A DNA stretch of 64,000 nt from Luscinia megarhynchos (taxonomy: Eukaryota; Chordata; Aves; Passeriformes; Turdidae): assembly GCA_034336665.1 (NCBI GenBank), contig CM067584.1, positions 5,077,199-5,141,198 of the forward strand, written 5' to 3'. The position numbers and the translations under genes were made by a program. Positions 12,521-24,385 of this stretch are shown piece by piece; the stretch's first letter is position 1; every line of letters starts with the position of its first letter. A model generated the notes under the pieces. That model searched no databases. It was not told where the DNA came from and worked only from the letters and a program-made list of their open reading frames with translations.

Positions 12521-12800
12521 GAAAAAGGAAAAGGAAAGGAAAGGAAAGGAAAGGAAAGGAAAGGAAAGGGAAAGGAAAGGAAAGGAAAGGAAAGGAAAAG
12601 GAAAGGAAAGGAAAGGAAAGGAAAGGAAAGGAAAGGAAAAGGAAAGGAAAGGAAAGGAAAGGAAAGGAAAGGAAAGGAAAGGAAAGGAAAGGAAAGGAAA
12701 AGGAAAGGAAAGGAAAAGGAAAGGAAAGGAAAGGAAAGGAAAGGAAAGGAAAGGAAAGGAAAGGAAAGGAAAGGAAAGGAAAGGAAAGGAAAGGAAAGGA
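12521..12800 (+). repeat. (GGAAA)n microsatellite with interruptions
   Basis: About 280 bp of AAGGAAAGGA units with a few single-base slips. It is homopurine on the + strand and directly adjoins the AAAAT array. Confidence 0.97.
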
Positions 12801-12892
12801 ATAAAAATAAAATAAAATAAAATAAAATAAAATAAAATAAAATAAAATAAAATAAAATAAAATAAAATAAAATAAAATAAAATAAAATAAAA
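12801..12892 (+). repeat. (AAAAT)n microsatellite
   Basis: About 18 near-perfect 5-bp units immediately after the GGAAA array. The same 5-bp period suggests that one array mutated into the other (GGAAA to TAAAA). Confidence 0.97.
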
Positions 12893-14394
12893 TTGATTTA
12901 CATTAAATAATGTAAATAAAATTAAAGAAAATAAGGTAAAATAAAATAAATATAAAATAATTTCTTTATCTGAAACATGACCCCCATCAGAAGTTGATCC
13001 CATCCCGATCCTTTGGGATCATCAGTGATTTCGGGATGGTCACAATTGGACCTTGGGCCTGGGGAGAAGCCAGGAGTGTCAGCAAGTGGTGAAATGGGAA
13101 AAGCTGGGGTTGTTTTCTGGGCATTTGGGTGAGGTGGGAGCGAATCCTTTCAAACCCACCACGGGAGCATTCCAGGAACTGCGCTGGCTGAGGGAAGAAT
13201 TTCCAATTTATTCCCAAAATGTTCCTGCGAGTGGATCCCGCATTCCCCCTCTTCCTTCTGTCCGTGGAAGGACCGAGATTGCCTGACCCATTCCTCCCAA
13301 AAAATCCACATTTAGCTGGAAATCCCCAGCAGAAAGTGCCGGATCACCAGAGCAGCATTTAGGGAATGTTGGGAATTGTGCGGATGGGAAAAAGAGTTTT
13401 CGAGCAGGGCTGGCTCCAGGCACGGATCCAGAGGGAGAAATTCCTTCAGAGCGGGGAATTTTCCAGGTGGGATGGAAAAAGGAAGAGCTCCAGCCTGAGG
13501 GATCCGTGCCAGCAACTCTGGACTTTAAACCAAGTGAAGGATTAAAATAAAATATATAAAATAAAATCTTGTTTTGCGTTATTCGCGGCTGGAACCGCCT
13601 CCTGCAAGCGCTCCCCGGGCTCTGTCCTGCCTCCAGCCCGCCGGGATTCCTGGGAATTTATCAGTGCTGGGAGCTGTGGGTTTCAATCTGGGATTCCCAG
13701 TCGGGCTCGGGGCTCTGATTATTCCCTTTCCACACACTCCGTGTTCCTGGGGAAAAAGGGACCAAAACTTCTCTGAATTCAGCAAATCCTCCTGGCTGGA
13801 GAGAGGGAGCGCAGGGAAACCTCTCAACATTCCCGCCCGACCAGTAAAAATGTGAGTTTTGGGAGCGCTCCAGGAATTTGGGAGAGGGAGCTCTGCTTGG
13901 AGAGCAGATTTTTCCCTGGATAGATTTTTCCTCCCGTTTTTTCTGAAGGAAAAGTGCGGAACTCCAAGGACAGCCCCGAGGGCGATGTTGGAGCCCGCGG
14001 GATTTTCCCTTCCCGGTTGATTTCAGAACTCCAAAGTGATTTTTCCGTGAATTTTTCCCATCTCAGCCATGGAAAAGGGAACCCCTGGAGGAAGGTGAGG
14101 ATTTCTCCTTCCCCGACAGGAGAGGCGGGATTCAGAGATCCAAAAAAAAGTTTCTTTTGGGATTAAACTGAGGCAGGGCTGACCCCTCGGAGCCTGATCC
14201 TCTCTCCCTGAGCCTGCTGAGAGATCCAACACGGATTTTTATGGGATGCAGGGATTGGGTCTCCCTAGCTCCGTGCCTCAGTTTCCCTTCCCAGGGATGA
14301 GCATCCTCCACTGCCCGGGAGAAGCCCGGGAATGCCAGGAGATGGCACCATCCTCCCCAAAAAGGGTTCAGCAGCCCGGGAGCCATCCGGGATC
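12893..14394. other. Single-copy intergenic DNA
   Basis: No gene recognised. Degraded AT-rich tail of the preceding microsatellite up to about 12965. Confidence 0.45.
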
Positions 14395-14660
14395 GTGGAA
14401 TCATCCGGGATCGTGGAATCCTTCAGGATCGTGGAACCCTTCAGGCTAAGGCTGGAAAGGCCTCCTGAGGTCACCGAGGCCACCCCAGCAGTGCCAAGGC
14501 CAGCACTGGCCGTGTCCCCAAGTGCCACCTCCACCGAGAAATCCCACCAGGAATGCGGAGCCCGCCTGGCAGCTGTGCCAGGGCTGGAGAGCCCTTCCCG
14601 TGCAGGAATTTCCCCAATATCCAACCTAAACCTCCCCTGGCATGATTTGAATTTTTCTTT
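14395..14660 (-). mobile_element. CR1 LINE 3'-end fragment, second subfamily, reverse orientation
   Basis: AAGGCTGGAAAGGCCTCCTG, GCAGTGCCAAGGCCAGCACT and AATATCCAACCTAAACCTCC are the reverse complement of the CR1 type seen at 6205-6450. Three GGATCGTGGAATC-like units precede it. Confidence 0.75.
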
Positions 14661-16484
14661 TCTTTCATCCTCATCCTCACCCTCACCCTCTCGATATCAA
14701 AGGATCCACGCACAGGGAGAATCCAGGGGTAAAATCCCTGTTTTGGGACCGTTCGGGATTGAGCGTCACCCCCCCCCCCCCCCCGCGGGGCCATCGGGGC
14801 TCAGCAGGACCCGGATTTTTATTGGGAATTGTTCCTGGGTGCCTCCGGTGCTTGTGGGTGCAGGACGAACCTTCCCAAATCCATGCGGGAAAACTGAGAT
14901 TTTCTCTCTTTTTTTTTTTAGTATTTCTCTCCGTTTCTCCCCGCGGAGCTGCCGGCACGGGGGTCGCGGATCCGCGCCTTCATCCCGGCTCCATCCCCAT
15001 CCCAGCCGCGAGCAGGGCACGACTCCAGCCCGGATCGCCCCGTGCCGGGATGTGTCCCGAGCCAGCAGAAATCCGTGTCCGTGGATTTTTCGGCGGGCTG
15101 GCCGCCGGCCGAGCCGCTTCCCCCCGGCCGTTCAAAGGCTTTTCTTGTTCCGCGCCGGCTCCTGCAGAAGGGCTCCTTTCACAGCCGCCTTTCCTAGACA
15201 GAAATTGTCATTTTCCGAACACAGCTTCCCTTCTCCTGGCCCGGAGCCCTCCGCCTCCCTGACGTCAGCCCGCCTTTGTGATGCTCCGGCTGGAATTTTG
15301 CGCTCCTGGTTCTTTTCACTGCCTTGGAACGAGCGGGGGGTGAGGGGCGGCGGGGCGGCCACGGGGGGATTCTGATGGAGACGGGGGTTTGGCAGCGGGA
15401 TCCGAGCAGGGCTGGGATCACTGAGAGCCGGCTCAGAGCTCCCGTGGATGTGGAGAACTTTGTAATCGAGTTTTTTGGTGTGACGGGAAAAGAAAAATTA
15501 TCATTATTGTTATTATTATCGTTATCAATAATCGCATTGTTCTGATTCTTATTGCCATTATTATTCTCATGATTCCTCACACTGATATAATTTATCATTG
15601 TTATCATTGCTTTTACTGATTCCCGGTTTTTTGGGGCTGTCTGCAAAGGATTTTCCAGCCTGCCCACACCAAGCACAGCGCACCCCGAGGGCTCCGTGTC
15701 CCCCGAATCCCGGCGGGATTCGGACTCCGGTGCCTTTTCCATGGCAGGGAAATGAGGACGAGCAGCCATCGGTGTCCCCAGGGGAAGCCAGCACAGGGAG
15801 TGACACCCCCCAGGCCCCTCTCGGGGACCCAAAGCAGCAGCAATCCGGGGAAACCCGATCCCAAAACAGCAGCGATCGGGAAAAACCGATCCCAAACACA
15901 ACAATCCCCGGATCCCCGCTCGCTGCCCGAATTCCCCTTCTCGCTCCAGCCCCGGCGGGCACAGCCCCGCTGGTGGCGGTGCCATCGCCCCCCGGTTTGT
16001 CCCCTCCGGTGACTCCCGGCCGTGCCCTCTCCGCTCCTGGCACTCGAAATTTTCCAGCGCTGGCTCCGTCCCAGCGCCGGGATTTGCTTGGCAGCGCAGC
16101 AGAATCGGCTCAGTGTTGTCGCCGGGGCAAAGTCCGGCTCTCTGCCCCGGCGCTTCCAGGAGGAATGTTTGTGTTCCACCCGCTCCCCTCCAGCGCCCCG
16201 GGCCGTGTCCCCTGCCCTGTCCCCTCCGCTCCTGTCCCTGCGGGTCACGCTCGGGCCCTGAGGGGGCTCTCGGGGGGCTCTGTCGGTGAGGAGGGGGAGC
16301 CCCTCGTCCCATTCCCACCTCACCCACGGAAAAGATCCTCGTGGTGCCACCAGCCCGGCGCCTTCTGCCTGAGGGTCCCCGCTGGGGTCACCGACACTGC
16401 CCGGAGCGGCGACACCGAGAGGGGGACACCAAACTCCCGGACTGCCCATCTGCCACAGGGCGGGGTGACTCTTCCCTGCCCCGT
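14661..16484. promoter_or_regulatory. GC-rich island region with CRE and LEF/TCF-like motifs
   Basis: CpG-rich, single-copy DNA. It contains a 16-C homopolymer (14769-14784), a palindromic CRE (TGACGTCA, 15260-15267), a TTCAAAGG LEF/TCF-like site near 15130 and a degenerate TTATCA/ATTATT stretch at 15495-15610. The motif content suggests an enhancer or alternative promoter upstream of TGFA. No exon is evident: frames up to 377 codons are open because of base composition and lack domains. Confidence 0.35.
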
Positions 16485-18240
16485 AAGGACCCAAACCGCA
16501 GCACTGGGGTGGTTTGTGGTCTGGTGGATCCATAAGGAGCCCAAACCGGGGCTTTGGGGTGGTTTGGGGTTTGATGGCGCTTCTCTACTCCATGAGGACC
16601 CAAACCGGAGTCTTGGGGTGGTGTTTGTGATCTGGTAGATCCATAACGAGCCCAAACCAGGGCTTTGGAGTGGTTTGGGGTCTGGTGGCTCTTCCCTGCC
16701 CAATAATGAGCCCAGACCGGAGCTGTGGGGTGGTTTGGGGTCTGGAGGCTCTTCCCTGCCCAATAATGAGCCCAAACCGGAGCTGTGGGGTGGTTTGGGG
16801 TCTGGTGGCTCTTCCCTGCTCCATGCAGAGCCCAGACCGGAGCTGTGGGGTGGTTTGGGGTCTGGTGACTTTTCCCTGCTCCTTGCAGAGCCCAAACCGG
16901 AGCTGTGGGGTGGTTTGGGGTCTGGTGGCTCTTCCCTGCTCCTTGCAGAGCCCAAACCGGAGCTGTGGGGTGGTTTGGGGGTCTGGTGGCTCTTCCCTGC
17001 TCCTTGCAGAGCCCAAACCAGGGCTTTGGAGTGGTTTGGGGTCTGGTGACTTTTCCCTGCTCCATGCAGAGCCCAGACCGGAGCTGTGGGGTGGTTTGGG
17101 GTCTGGAGGCTCTTCCCTGCTCCATGCAGAGCCCAGACCGGAGCTGTGGGGTGGTTTGGGGTCTGGAGGCTCTTCCCTGCTCCATGCAGAGCCCAAACCG
17201 GAGCTGTGGGGTGGTTTGGGGTCTGGTGGCTCTTCCCTGCTCCTTGCAGAGCCCAGACCGGAGCTGTGGGGTGGTTTGGGGTCTGGTGGCTTTTCCCTGC
17301 TCCTTGCAGAGCCCAAACCGGAGCTATAGGGTGGTTTGGGGTCTGGTGGCTCTTCCCTGCTCCTTGCAGAGCCCAGACCGGAGCTGTGGGGTGGTTTGGG
17401 GTCTGGTGGCTTTTCCCTGCTCCTTGCAGAGCCCAAACCCGAGCTATAGGGTGGTTTGGGGTCTGGTGGCTCTTCCCTGCCCAATAATGAGCCCAAACCG
17501 GGAGCTGTGGGGTGGTTTGGGGTCTGGAGGCTCTTCCCTGCTCCATGCAGAGCCCAGACCGGAGCTGTGGGGTGGTTTGGGGTCTGAGGCTTTTCCCTGC
17601 TCCTTGCAGAGCCCAAACCGGAGCTTTGGAGTGGTTTGGGGTCTGGTGACTTTTCCCTGCTCCTTGCAGAGCCCAAACCCGAGCTATAGGGTGGTTTGGG
17701 GGTCTGGTGGCTCTTCCTGCTCCTTGCAGAGCCCAAACCGGAGCTGTGGGGTGGTTTGGGGTCTGGTGGCTCTTCCCTGCTCCTTGCAGAGCCCAAACCG
17801 GAGCTGTGGGGTGGTTTGGGATCTGGTGGCTCTTCCCTGCTCCTTGCAGAGCCCAAACCGGAGCTGTGGGGTGGTTTGGGATCTGGTGGCTCTTCCCTGC
17901 TCCTTGCAGAGCCCAAACCGGAGCTGTGGGGTGGTTTGGGGTCTGGAGGCTCTTCCCTGCTCCATGCAGAGCCCAAACCGGAGCTGTGGGGTGGTTTGGG
18001 GTCTGGTGGCTCTTCCCTGCTCCTTGCAGAGCCCAGACCGGAGCTGTGGGGTGGTTTGGGGTCTGGTGGCTTTTCCCTGCTCCATGCAGAGCCCAAACCG
18101 GAGCTGTGGGGTGGTTTGGGGTCTGGAGGCTCTTCCCTGCTCCATGCAGAGCCCAGACCGGAGCTGTGGGGTGGTTTGGGGTCTGGAGGCTCTTCCCTGC
18201 TCCTTGCAGAGCCCAAACCGGAGCTGTGGGGCGGTTCGGG
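16485..18240 (+). repeat. 60-bp minisatellite, about 29 units
   Basis: Unit: GAGCCCAAACCGGAGCTGTG followed by GGGTGGTTTGGGGTCTGGTG and GCTCTTCCCTGCTCCTTGCA. The period is exactly 60 bp over most of the array, with variants (CCAATAATGA instead of CTCCTTGCAG; TTTGGAG instead of TGTGGGG) that alternate in blocks, as in higher-order repeats. Since 60 is a multiple of three and the unit lacks stops, every copy repeats the same 20 codons in each frame, which produces reading frames of over 500 codons on both strands. I regard them as non-genic. Confidence 0.97.
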
Positions 18241-18685
18241 TCTGGCGGCAGCGGCTGCGCTGCCGTGACCTTGCCGGGATCGGGAGCAGATCCCAGCCTT
18301 CCCCTCCGGGTGTGTCTCCCTCGGGAAACGCAGGTGTGAGCCGTGTGAGATCTGCGGGATCTGCGAGCGCCTGGGAACCTCCGCCGGCTGCAGGGCCCGG
18401 CTCTGCCGCTTCCCGGAGCTGCGGGAGCGCCGGGACCTGTTCTACCTGTGCGCGCTTCCCGGGCAGGGACACATTCCTGCCGCGCCTCGGGGCTGAGTCA
18501 CGCGTGGCTCCCGCGGCTCCCCGGCCCCGGCTCCGCTTCCAGCGCTGACTCATTCCCGTGGGAGGCGGCCCGGGTGTTCTCCCACCTTCCCAGGGGCAGG
18601 AGCGAGCTCCGTGCGCGACCCCGAGGGGCGAGAGGTTGTGCCGGTGCCACCCCCAGGTGCCGCTCCCAGCGCCCGTGCCAGCCGC
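18241..18685. promoter_or_regulatory. GC island with two AP-1 sites
   Basis: Single-copy CpG-rich DNA between two minisatellites. TGAGTCA at 18494-18500 and TGACTCA at 18546-18552 are consensus AP-1 sites 52 bp apart. A stop-free cysteine-rich frame ends at 18496. A TGFA enhancer is plausible, since TGFA is known to respond to AP-1 signalling, but this is inference. Confidence 0.4.
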
Positions 18686-19790
18686 GGTGCTGAGAACATC
18701 CCAAATCTCTGCCTCTGGTTCCAGCAATGCCATCCCAGGTGCTGAGAACATCCCAAATCTCCTGGCTCACCTGGCAGTGCCATCCCTGGGTGCTGAGAAC
18801 ATCCCAAATCTCCTGCCTCTGGTTCCAGCAATGCCATCCCCGGTGCTGAGAACATCCCAAATCTCCTGGCTCACCTGGCAATGCCATCCCAGGTGCTGAG
18901 AACATCCCAAATCTCCTGCCTCTGGTTCCAGCAATGCCATCCCCGGTGCTGAGAACATCCCAAATCTCCTGCCTCTGGTTCCAGCAATGCCATCCCCGGT
19001 GCTGAGAACATCCCAAATCTTCTGGCTCACCTGGCAATGCCATCCCAGGTGCTGAGAACATCCCAAATCTCTGCCTCTGGTTCCAGCAATGCCATCCCCG
19101 GTGCTGAGAACATCCCAAATCTCCTGGCTCTGGTTCCAGCAATGCCATCCCCGGTGCTGAGAACATCCCAAATCTCCTGGCTCACCTGGCAATGCCATCC
19201 CTGGGTGCTGAGAACATCCCAAATCTCCTGGCTCACCTGGCAATGCCATCCCTGGGTGCTGAGAACATCCCAAATCTCCTGGCTCACCTGGCAATGCCAT
19301 CCCAGGTGCTGAGAACATCCCAAATCTCGCTCTGGCAATGCCATCCCAGGTGCTGAGAACATCCCAAATCTTCTGGCTCTGGTTCCAGCAATGCCATCCC
19401 CGGTGCTGAGAACATCCCAAATCTCCTGGCTCTGGTTCCAGCAATGCCATCCCCGGTGCTGAGAACATCCCAAATCTTCTGGCTCTGGTTCCAGCAATGC
19501 CATCCTCGGTGCTGAGAACATCCCAAATCTCCTGGCTCTGGCAATGCCATCCCTGGGTGCTGAGAACATCCCAAATCTCCTGGCTCTGGCAATGCCATCC
19601 CTGGGTGCTGAGAACATCCCAAATCTCCTGGCTCTGGTTCCAGCAATGCCATCCCCGGTGCTGAGAACATCCCAAATCTCCTGGCTCTGGCAGTGCCATC
19701 CCCGGTGCTGAGAACATCCCAAATCTCGCTCTGGCAATGCCATCCCAGGTGCTTAGAGCATCCCAAATCTCCTGTCTCACCTGGCAATGC
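18686..19790 (+). repeat. Minisatellite with 42-57 bp units
   Basis: Core GGTGCTGAGAACATCCCAAA followed by TCTCCTGGCTCACCTGGCAA or a TCTGGTTCCAGCAA variant and TGCCATCCC. Two alternating unit lengths, about 20 copies. Confidence 0.97.
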
Positions 19791-21190
19791 CAGCCCCGTG
19801 TTATCAATGCCATCCCCAGTTCTCAATACCCCCCAAGGGTATTACCCCCTGATGTCACCCCCCAGGCCGATGACCCCCCCAGGGTGCTGATGCCATCCCC
19901 AAATTACCAATGACGCCGCCAAATTATCAATGTCACTCCCACTAGCGATGCCACCCCCAGGCGCCAATGCCATCCCCAGGTCCCAGTGCCATCCCCGTGT
20001 AACAATGACACCCCCAGGGTGCCAATGCCACCCCCAAATTAGCAATGTCCGATGTCCCCCAGGTGCCAGTGCCCCCCCCCCAGATCCCAATGCCCCCCAG
20101 GTCCCGATTCCCCCCCAGGTCCTGATGTCCCCAGGTACCACTCCCCCCCCAGATCCCAATGCCCCCCGGGTCCCGCATTCCTCCCCCCCAGGTACCACTC
20201 CCCCAGATCCCACCCGTCCCCCAGATCCCAATGCCCCCCGGGTACCGATGCCCCCCAGGTGCCGATTCCCCCCAAGTGCCCCGTTCCCCCCCAGATCCCA
20301 ATGTCCCCCCAGGCACGGATGCCCCCCACGTCCCGATGCCCCCCCCAGGTGCCGATGCCCCCCCAAGTGCCCGTTCCCCCAGATCCCAATGTCTCCCCCA
20401 GGTACGGATGCCCCCCCAGATCCCAATGTCCCCCCCAGGTACGGATGCCCCCCCAGGTCCCAATGCCCCCCCAGGTGCCGATGCCCCCCCAGGTGCCGGT
20501 GCCCCCCCAGGTACCAACGCCCCCCAGGTGCCAGTTCCCCTCCCCTTCCCCCCCAGGTACCAATGTCCCCCAGATTCTGATTCCCCCCAGATCCCGGTGC
20601 CCCCCCCCCAGATTCCGGTGCCCCCCCAGATTCGGGCGCCCCTCCAGATGCCAGTTCCCCCAGATCCCAATGCCCCCCCCCCAGATCCCAGTGCCCCCCC
20701 CAGGTCCCGATTTCCCCCAGGTGCCGGTGCCCCCCAGATCTCAGTTCCCCCCAGATCCCAGTGCTCCCCCAAGTCCCGGTTCCTCTCCCAGGTACCCCGA
20801 TGTCCCCCCCAGGTCCCGGTTCCTCCCCCAGGTCCCGGTTCCCCCCAGATCCCAGTGCCCCCCCAGATCCCAGTGCCCCCCAGGTCCCGGTTCCCCCCAG
20901 GTGCCGATGTCCCCCCAGGTCCCGGTTCCCCCCAGGTGCCGATGTCCCCCCAGGTCCCGGTTCCCCCAGGTGCCGCTGCCCCCCCCCCAGGTGCCGATGT
21001 CCCCCCCAGGTGCCGATGTCCCCCCCCAGGTCCCGGTTCCCCCCAGGTGCCGATGTCCCCCCCAGATCCCAGTGCCCCCCAGGTCCCGGTTCCCCCCAGG
21101 TGCCGATGTCCCCCCCCCCAGGTCCCGGTTCCCCCCCAGGTGCCGATGTCCCCCCCCAGGTCCCGGTTCCCCCCCCCCAGGTGCCGCTGC
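19791..21190 (+). repeat. C-rich minisatellite, 18-24 bp units
   Basis: Units of the type CCCCCCAGGTGCCGATG, CCCCCCAGGTCCCGGTT and CCCCCCAGATCCCAATG, roughly 60 copies. The + strand is extremely C-rich and the - strand G-rich, with G-quadruplex/i-motif potential. The proline-rich and glycine-rich frames of 480-616 codons on either strand come from this array. Confidence 0.97.
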
Positions 21191-21500
21191 CCCCCGCCCG
21201 CAGTGGGCGCGGATTCCCGGGCGGTCGCGCGTGGGGCGCGGGGCCGCGGCGCTGACTCAGCTGCGGGGCCGCTCCTGCCGGGCCGCACAATGGGAGCGCT
21301 GGACAAACAGGCGGGACAGGGACAAACAGATCCCGCCTGGGGACAGCGCCAGCATTGTGACCGCCCCGGGCAGTGCCCGGACACTGAGCGCCTCTGTTCC
21401 GCCGCCGCCTTCCGGGGGCTTTGTCCCGGCCGGACACCGCTGGCCCTCTGCCCCCTCCGGAGGCTCGCGGGGAAGGGAGGGCACGGGAGGCACCTGGGAT
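21191..21500. promoter_or_regulatory. GC island with an AP-1/ARE-like site
   Basis: Single-copy CpG-rich DNA with TGACTCAGC at 21253-21261, which fits both AP-1 and the antioxidant-response/Maf core TGACnnnGC. Flanked on both sides by minisatellites. Confidence 0.35.
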
Positions 21501-22010
21501 GGGCCTCAGGGGTGTCCCACCTGGGCTGGGAGGGTGAACTGAGAGCTGGGAGTGGGTTTGGGGTCCCAGCACAAAGCCCTGGACACCTGGGATGGAACAG
21601 GGATATGGATTTGGGGTCTCAGCACAAAGCCCTGGACACCCTGGATGGAACAGGGATATGGATTTGGGGTCCCAGCACAAAACCCTGGACACCCTGGATG
21701 GATCTCAGGGGTGTCCCACCTGAGCTGGGAGGGTGAACTGAGAACTGGGAGTGGATTTGGGGTATCACCACAAAGCCCTGGACACCCTGGATGGAACAGG
21801 GATATGGATTTGGGGTCTCAGCACAAAGCCCTGGACACCCTGGATGGAACAGGGATATGGATTTGGGGGTCCCAGCACAAAGCCCTGGACACCCTGGATG
21901 GAACAGGGATATGGATTTGGGGTCCCAGCACAAAACCCTGGACACCCTGGATGGATCTCAGGGGTGTCCCACCTGGGCTGAGAGGGTGTCCCCAGAACAG
22001 GGTGTGGATT
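21501..22010 (+). repeat. Minisatellite, 50-60 bp units
   Basis: Unit GATATGGATTTGGGGTCCCA, GCACAAAGCCCTGGACACCC, TGGATGGAACAGG, about 8 copies, with a longer variant carrying CTCAGGGGTGTCCCACCTG. Confidence 0.95.
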
Positions 22011-22975
22011 TGGGGTCCCTCTGCAAAACCTCTGGGAGGATTTTGAGAAAAGGAACCAGAGCATGGATTTGGGGTCTATGGCAAAACCACTGAAGGATCC
22101 CAAGGAGAAGGTGAAGAACCAGAGCAGAGATTTGGGGTCCCATCACAAAACTCCTGGAAGGATCCTGAGGAAGAGGATGAGAACCAGAGCGTGGATTTGA
22201 GCCCCTGGAAGGACCCCAAGGAAGGAGAATTGGGGTGTGGATTTGGGGTCCCACCACAAAGCCCTGGAGGGATCCCAAGGAATAAGAGGAGAACTGGGGT
22301 GTGGATTTGGGGTCCTACCCTAAAACCCCTGGAGAGAATCCCGAGGAAGAGGAGGAGGACTGGGGGGTGTATTTGGGGTCCCAGCACAAAACCCTCGGGA
22401 GAATCTCGAGGAGAAAGAGGAGAACGGAGGTGGATTTGGGGTCCCATTTGGATTCTGAGGAAGAGGAGAGGAACCAGAACGTGGATTTGGGGTCCCAGCA
22501 CAAACCCTGGGAGGATCCCCAGGAGCAGGAGAAGAACTGGAGGGTGAATTTTGGGGTGTCAGCACAAAGCCCCTGGGAGGATCCCCAGGAGAAGGAGAAG
22601 AACTGGAGGGTGGATTTTGGGGTGCCACCACAAACCCCCGGGAGGATCCCGAGGAGAAAGAGAAGAACTGGAGGGTGGATTTTGGGGTGCCACCACAAAC
22701 CCCGGGAGGATCCCCAGGAGAAGAACTGGAGGGTGGATTTTGGGGTGCCACCACAAACCCCCGGGAGGATCCCGCAGGAGAAGAACTGGAGGGTGGATTT
22801 TGGGGTGTCAGCACAAACCCCGGGAGGATCCCCGAGGAGCAGGAGAAGAACTGGAGGGTGGATTTTGGGGTGCCAGCACAAACCCCGGGAGGATCCCGAG
22901 GAGCAGGAGGAGCAGAGCAGGGATTTGGGGTGCCACCCTAAAACCCCCGGGAGGATCCCGAGGAGAGCAGGGTTT
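22011..22975 (+). repeat. Minisatellite, about 60 bp units, related to the preceding array
   Basis: Unit TGGATTTTGGGGTGCCACCA, CAAACCCCGGGAGGATCCC, GAGGAGAAGAACTGGAGGG. Shares the GATTTGGGGTCCCAGCACAAA block with the array to its left, so one grew out of the other. Confidence 0.95.
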
Positions 22976-23590
22976 GGGGAGAGCAGCGTTTGGGGTTTCT
23001 GAGGGCACGGCCGGACGTGCTCCCGCCCGGGTGCTCTCCGGGCTCCGGCTGAATGACCCCAGTGTCCCCAGCACGACCGCGGAGAGCCGGGAAACCCCAA
23101 AAACACCTGGCACAGAGACCTGGCAGCGGGATCAGCCCCTCTCCCGCATTCCCAGCGGGAATTCCTGCCCGCTCCTTGTTACCCGCTGCTGGAGAGGGAT
23201 AAAAACATCAATAAAATAATGTGGTGCTAAGTGATCCAATATTGACATTTTCCCGGGAGCTGCCAGCCCGGAGCCGCCGGCGTTTCCAACAAAGCCAGGC
23301 TTGGACTGCTCCAAAATCCTTTATTTATGGAGGTTTTAGGAAAAAAAAAAAAAAAGGACATAAACAGAAAAGGAGGAGCGGGGAAAAAGGGGTGGGAAGG
23401 GAGAAAACCCCGAAGAGTTGTTTAGGAAAGGAAGAAAGGAGAAAAAAAATAAAAAATAAAAAAAAAGGAATAAAATGGACATTCATGGGGAAAATCCTGG
23501 CTATGAAAGAGGCTTTTAAGGCGGCGGAAAAACAGGAGCTGTGAGATAAAGCCAGGAAAAAATTCCCAGTAAAACCCCAGTTTTAGCGGG
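22976..23590. other. Single-copy DNA between arrays
   Basis: GC-rich first half, then an A-rich stretch with a 17-A run at 23339-23355 and another at 23440-23470. No gene recognised. Confidence 0.5.
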
Positions 23591-24385
23591 GTGGGGGAGA
23601 TGTCGGAGGTGCTGCACATCCCAAATCAGCCCCAGGATGAGCCAGAGCCCCAGAATTTGGGGTGAAAAGGACATTGGAGGTGCTGCTTGTCCCAAAACAG
23701 CCCCAGGATGGATTAGACCCCCAAAATTTGGGATGAGAGGGACGTTGGATGTGCTGCTCTTCCAGAAACAGCTCCAGGATGAGCCAGACCCCCAAAATTT
23801 GGGATGGGACAGATGTTGGAGGTGCTGCCCTTCCAGGATGGGTCAGACCCCCAAAATTTGGGGTGAGCGAGGTATCAGAGGTGCTGCCCTTCCAGAAACA
23901 ACCCCAGGATGGATTAGACCCCCAAAATTTGGGATGAGAGGGACATTGGAGGTGCTGCTTGTCCATCAGCAGCGCCAGGATGGGTCAGACCCCCGAAATT
24001 TGGGATGAGAAGGACATTGGAGGTGCTGCCCTTCCAGAAGCAGCCCCAGGATGGGTCAGACCCCCAAAATTTGGGATGAGAAGGACACTGGAGGTGCTGC
24101 TTGTCCATCAGCAGCCCCAGGATGGGTCAGACCCCCAAAATTTGGGATGGGACAGATGCTGGAAGTGCTGCTCTCCCAGGATGTGTCGGACCCCCAAAAT
24201 TTGGGATGAGAGGGACATTGGAGGTGCTGCTTGTCCATCAGCAGCGCCAGGATGGGTCAGACCCCCGAAATTTGGGATAAGGGAGATGCTGCTGGAAGTG
24301 CTGCTCTCCCAGGATGGGTCAGACCCCCAAAATTTGGGATGGGACAGATGCTGGAAGTGCTGCTCTCCCAGGATGGGTCAGAGCC
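23591..24385 (+). repeat. Minisatellite, about 60 bp units
   Basis: Unit CCCCCAAAATTTGGGATGAG, GGACATTGGAGGTGCTGC, TTCCAGGATGGGTCAGA, about 14 copies with internal variants (CAGCAGCCCCAGGATGG). Each unit holds the small palindrome CCAAAATTTGG. Confidence 0.95.

Noticed and set aside
14332..16638. Frames of 346-377 codons in the GC-rich region
   Set aside because: CpG-rich DNA has few stop codons; overlapping frames on both strands and a CR1 fragment inside one of them argue against a gene.
16585..18548. Reading frames of 543 (-) and 547 (+) codons with 20-residue repeats
   Set aside because: They arise from a 60-bp minisatellite without stops; overlapping long frames on both strands and the lack of any domain argue against a gene.
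20040..21190. Possible collagen or extensin gene
   Set aside because: No introns, start context or conserved residues; the period of the DNA, not of codons, explains the pattern.
19842..21736. Proline-rich (+) and glycine-rich, collagen-like (-) frames of 480-616 codons
   Set aside because: Products of the C-rich minisatellite; no Gly-X-Y regularity and no splice context.
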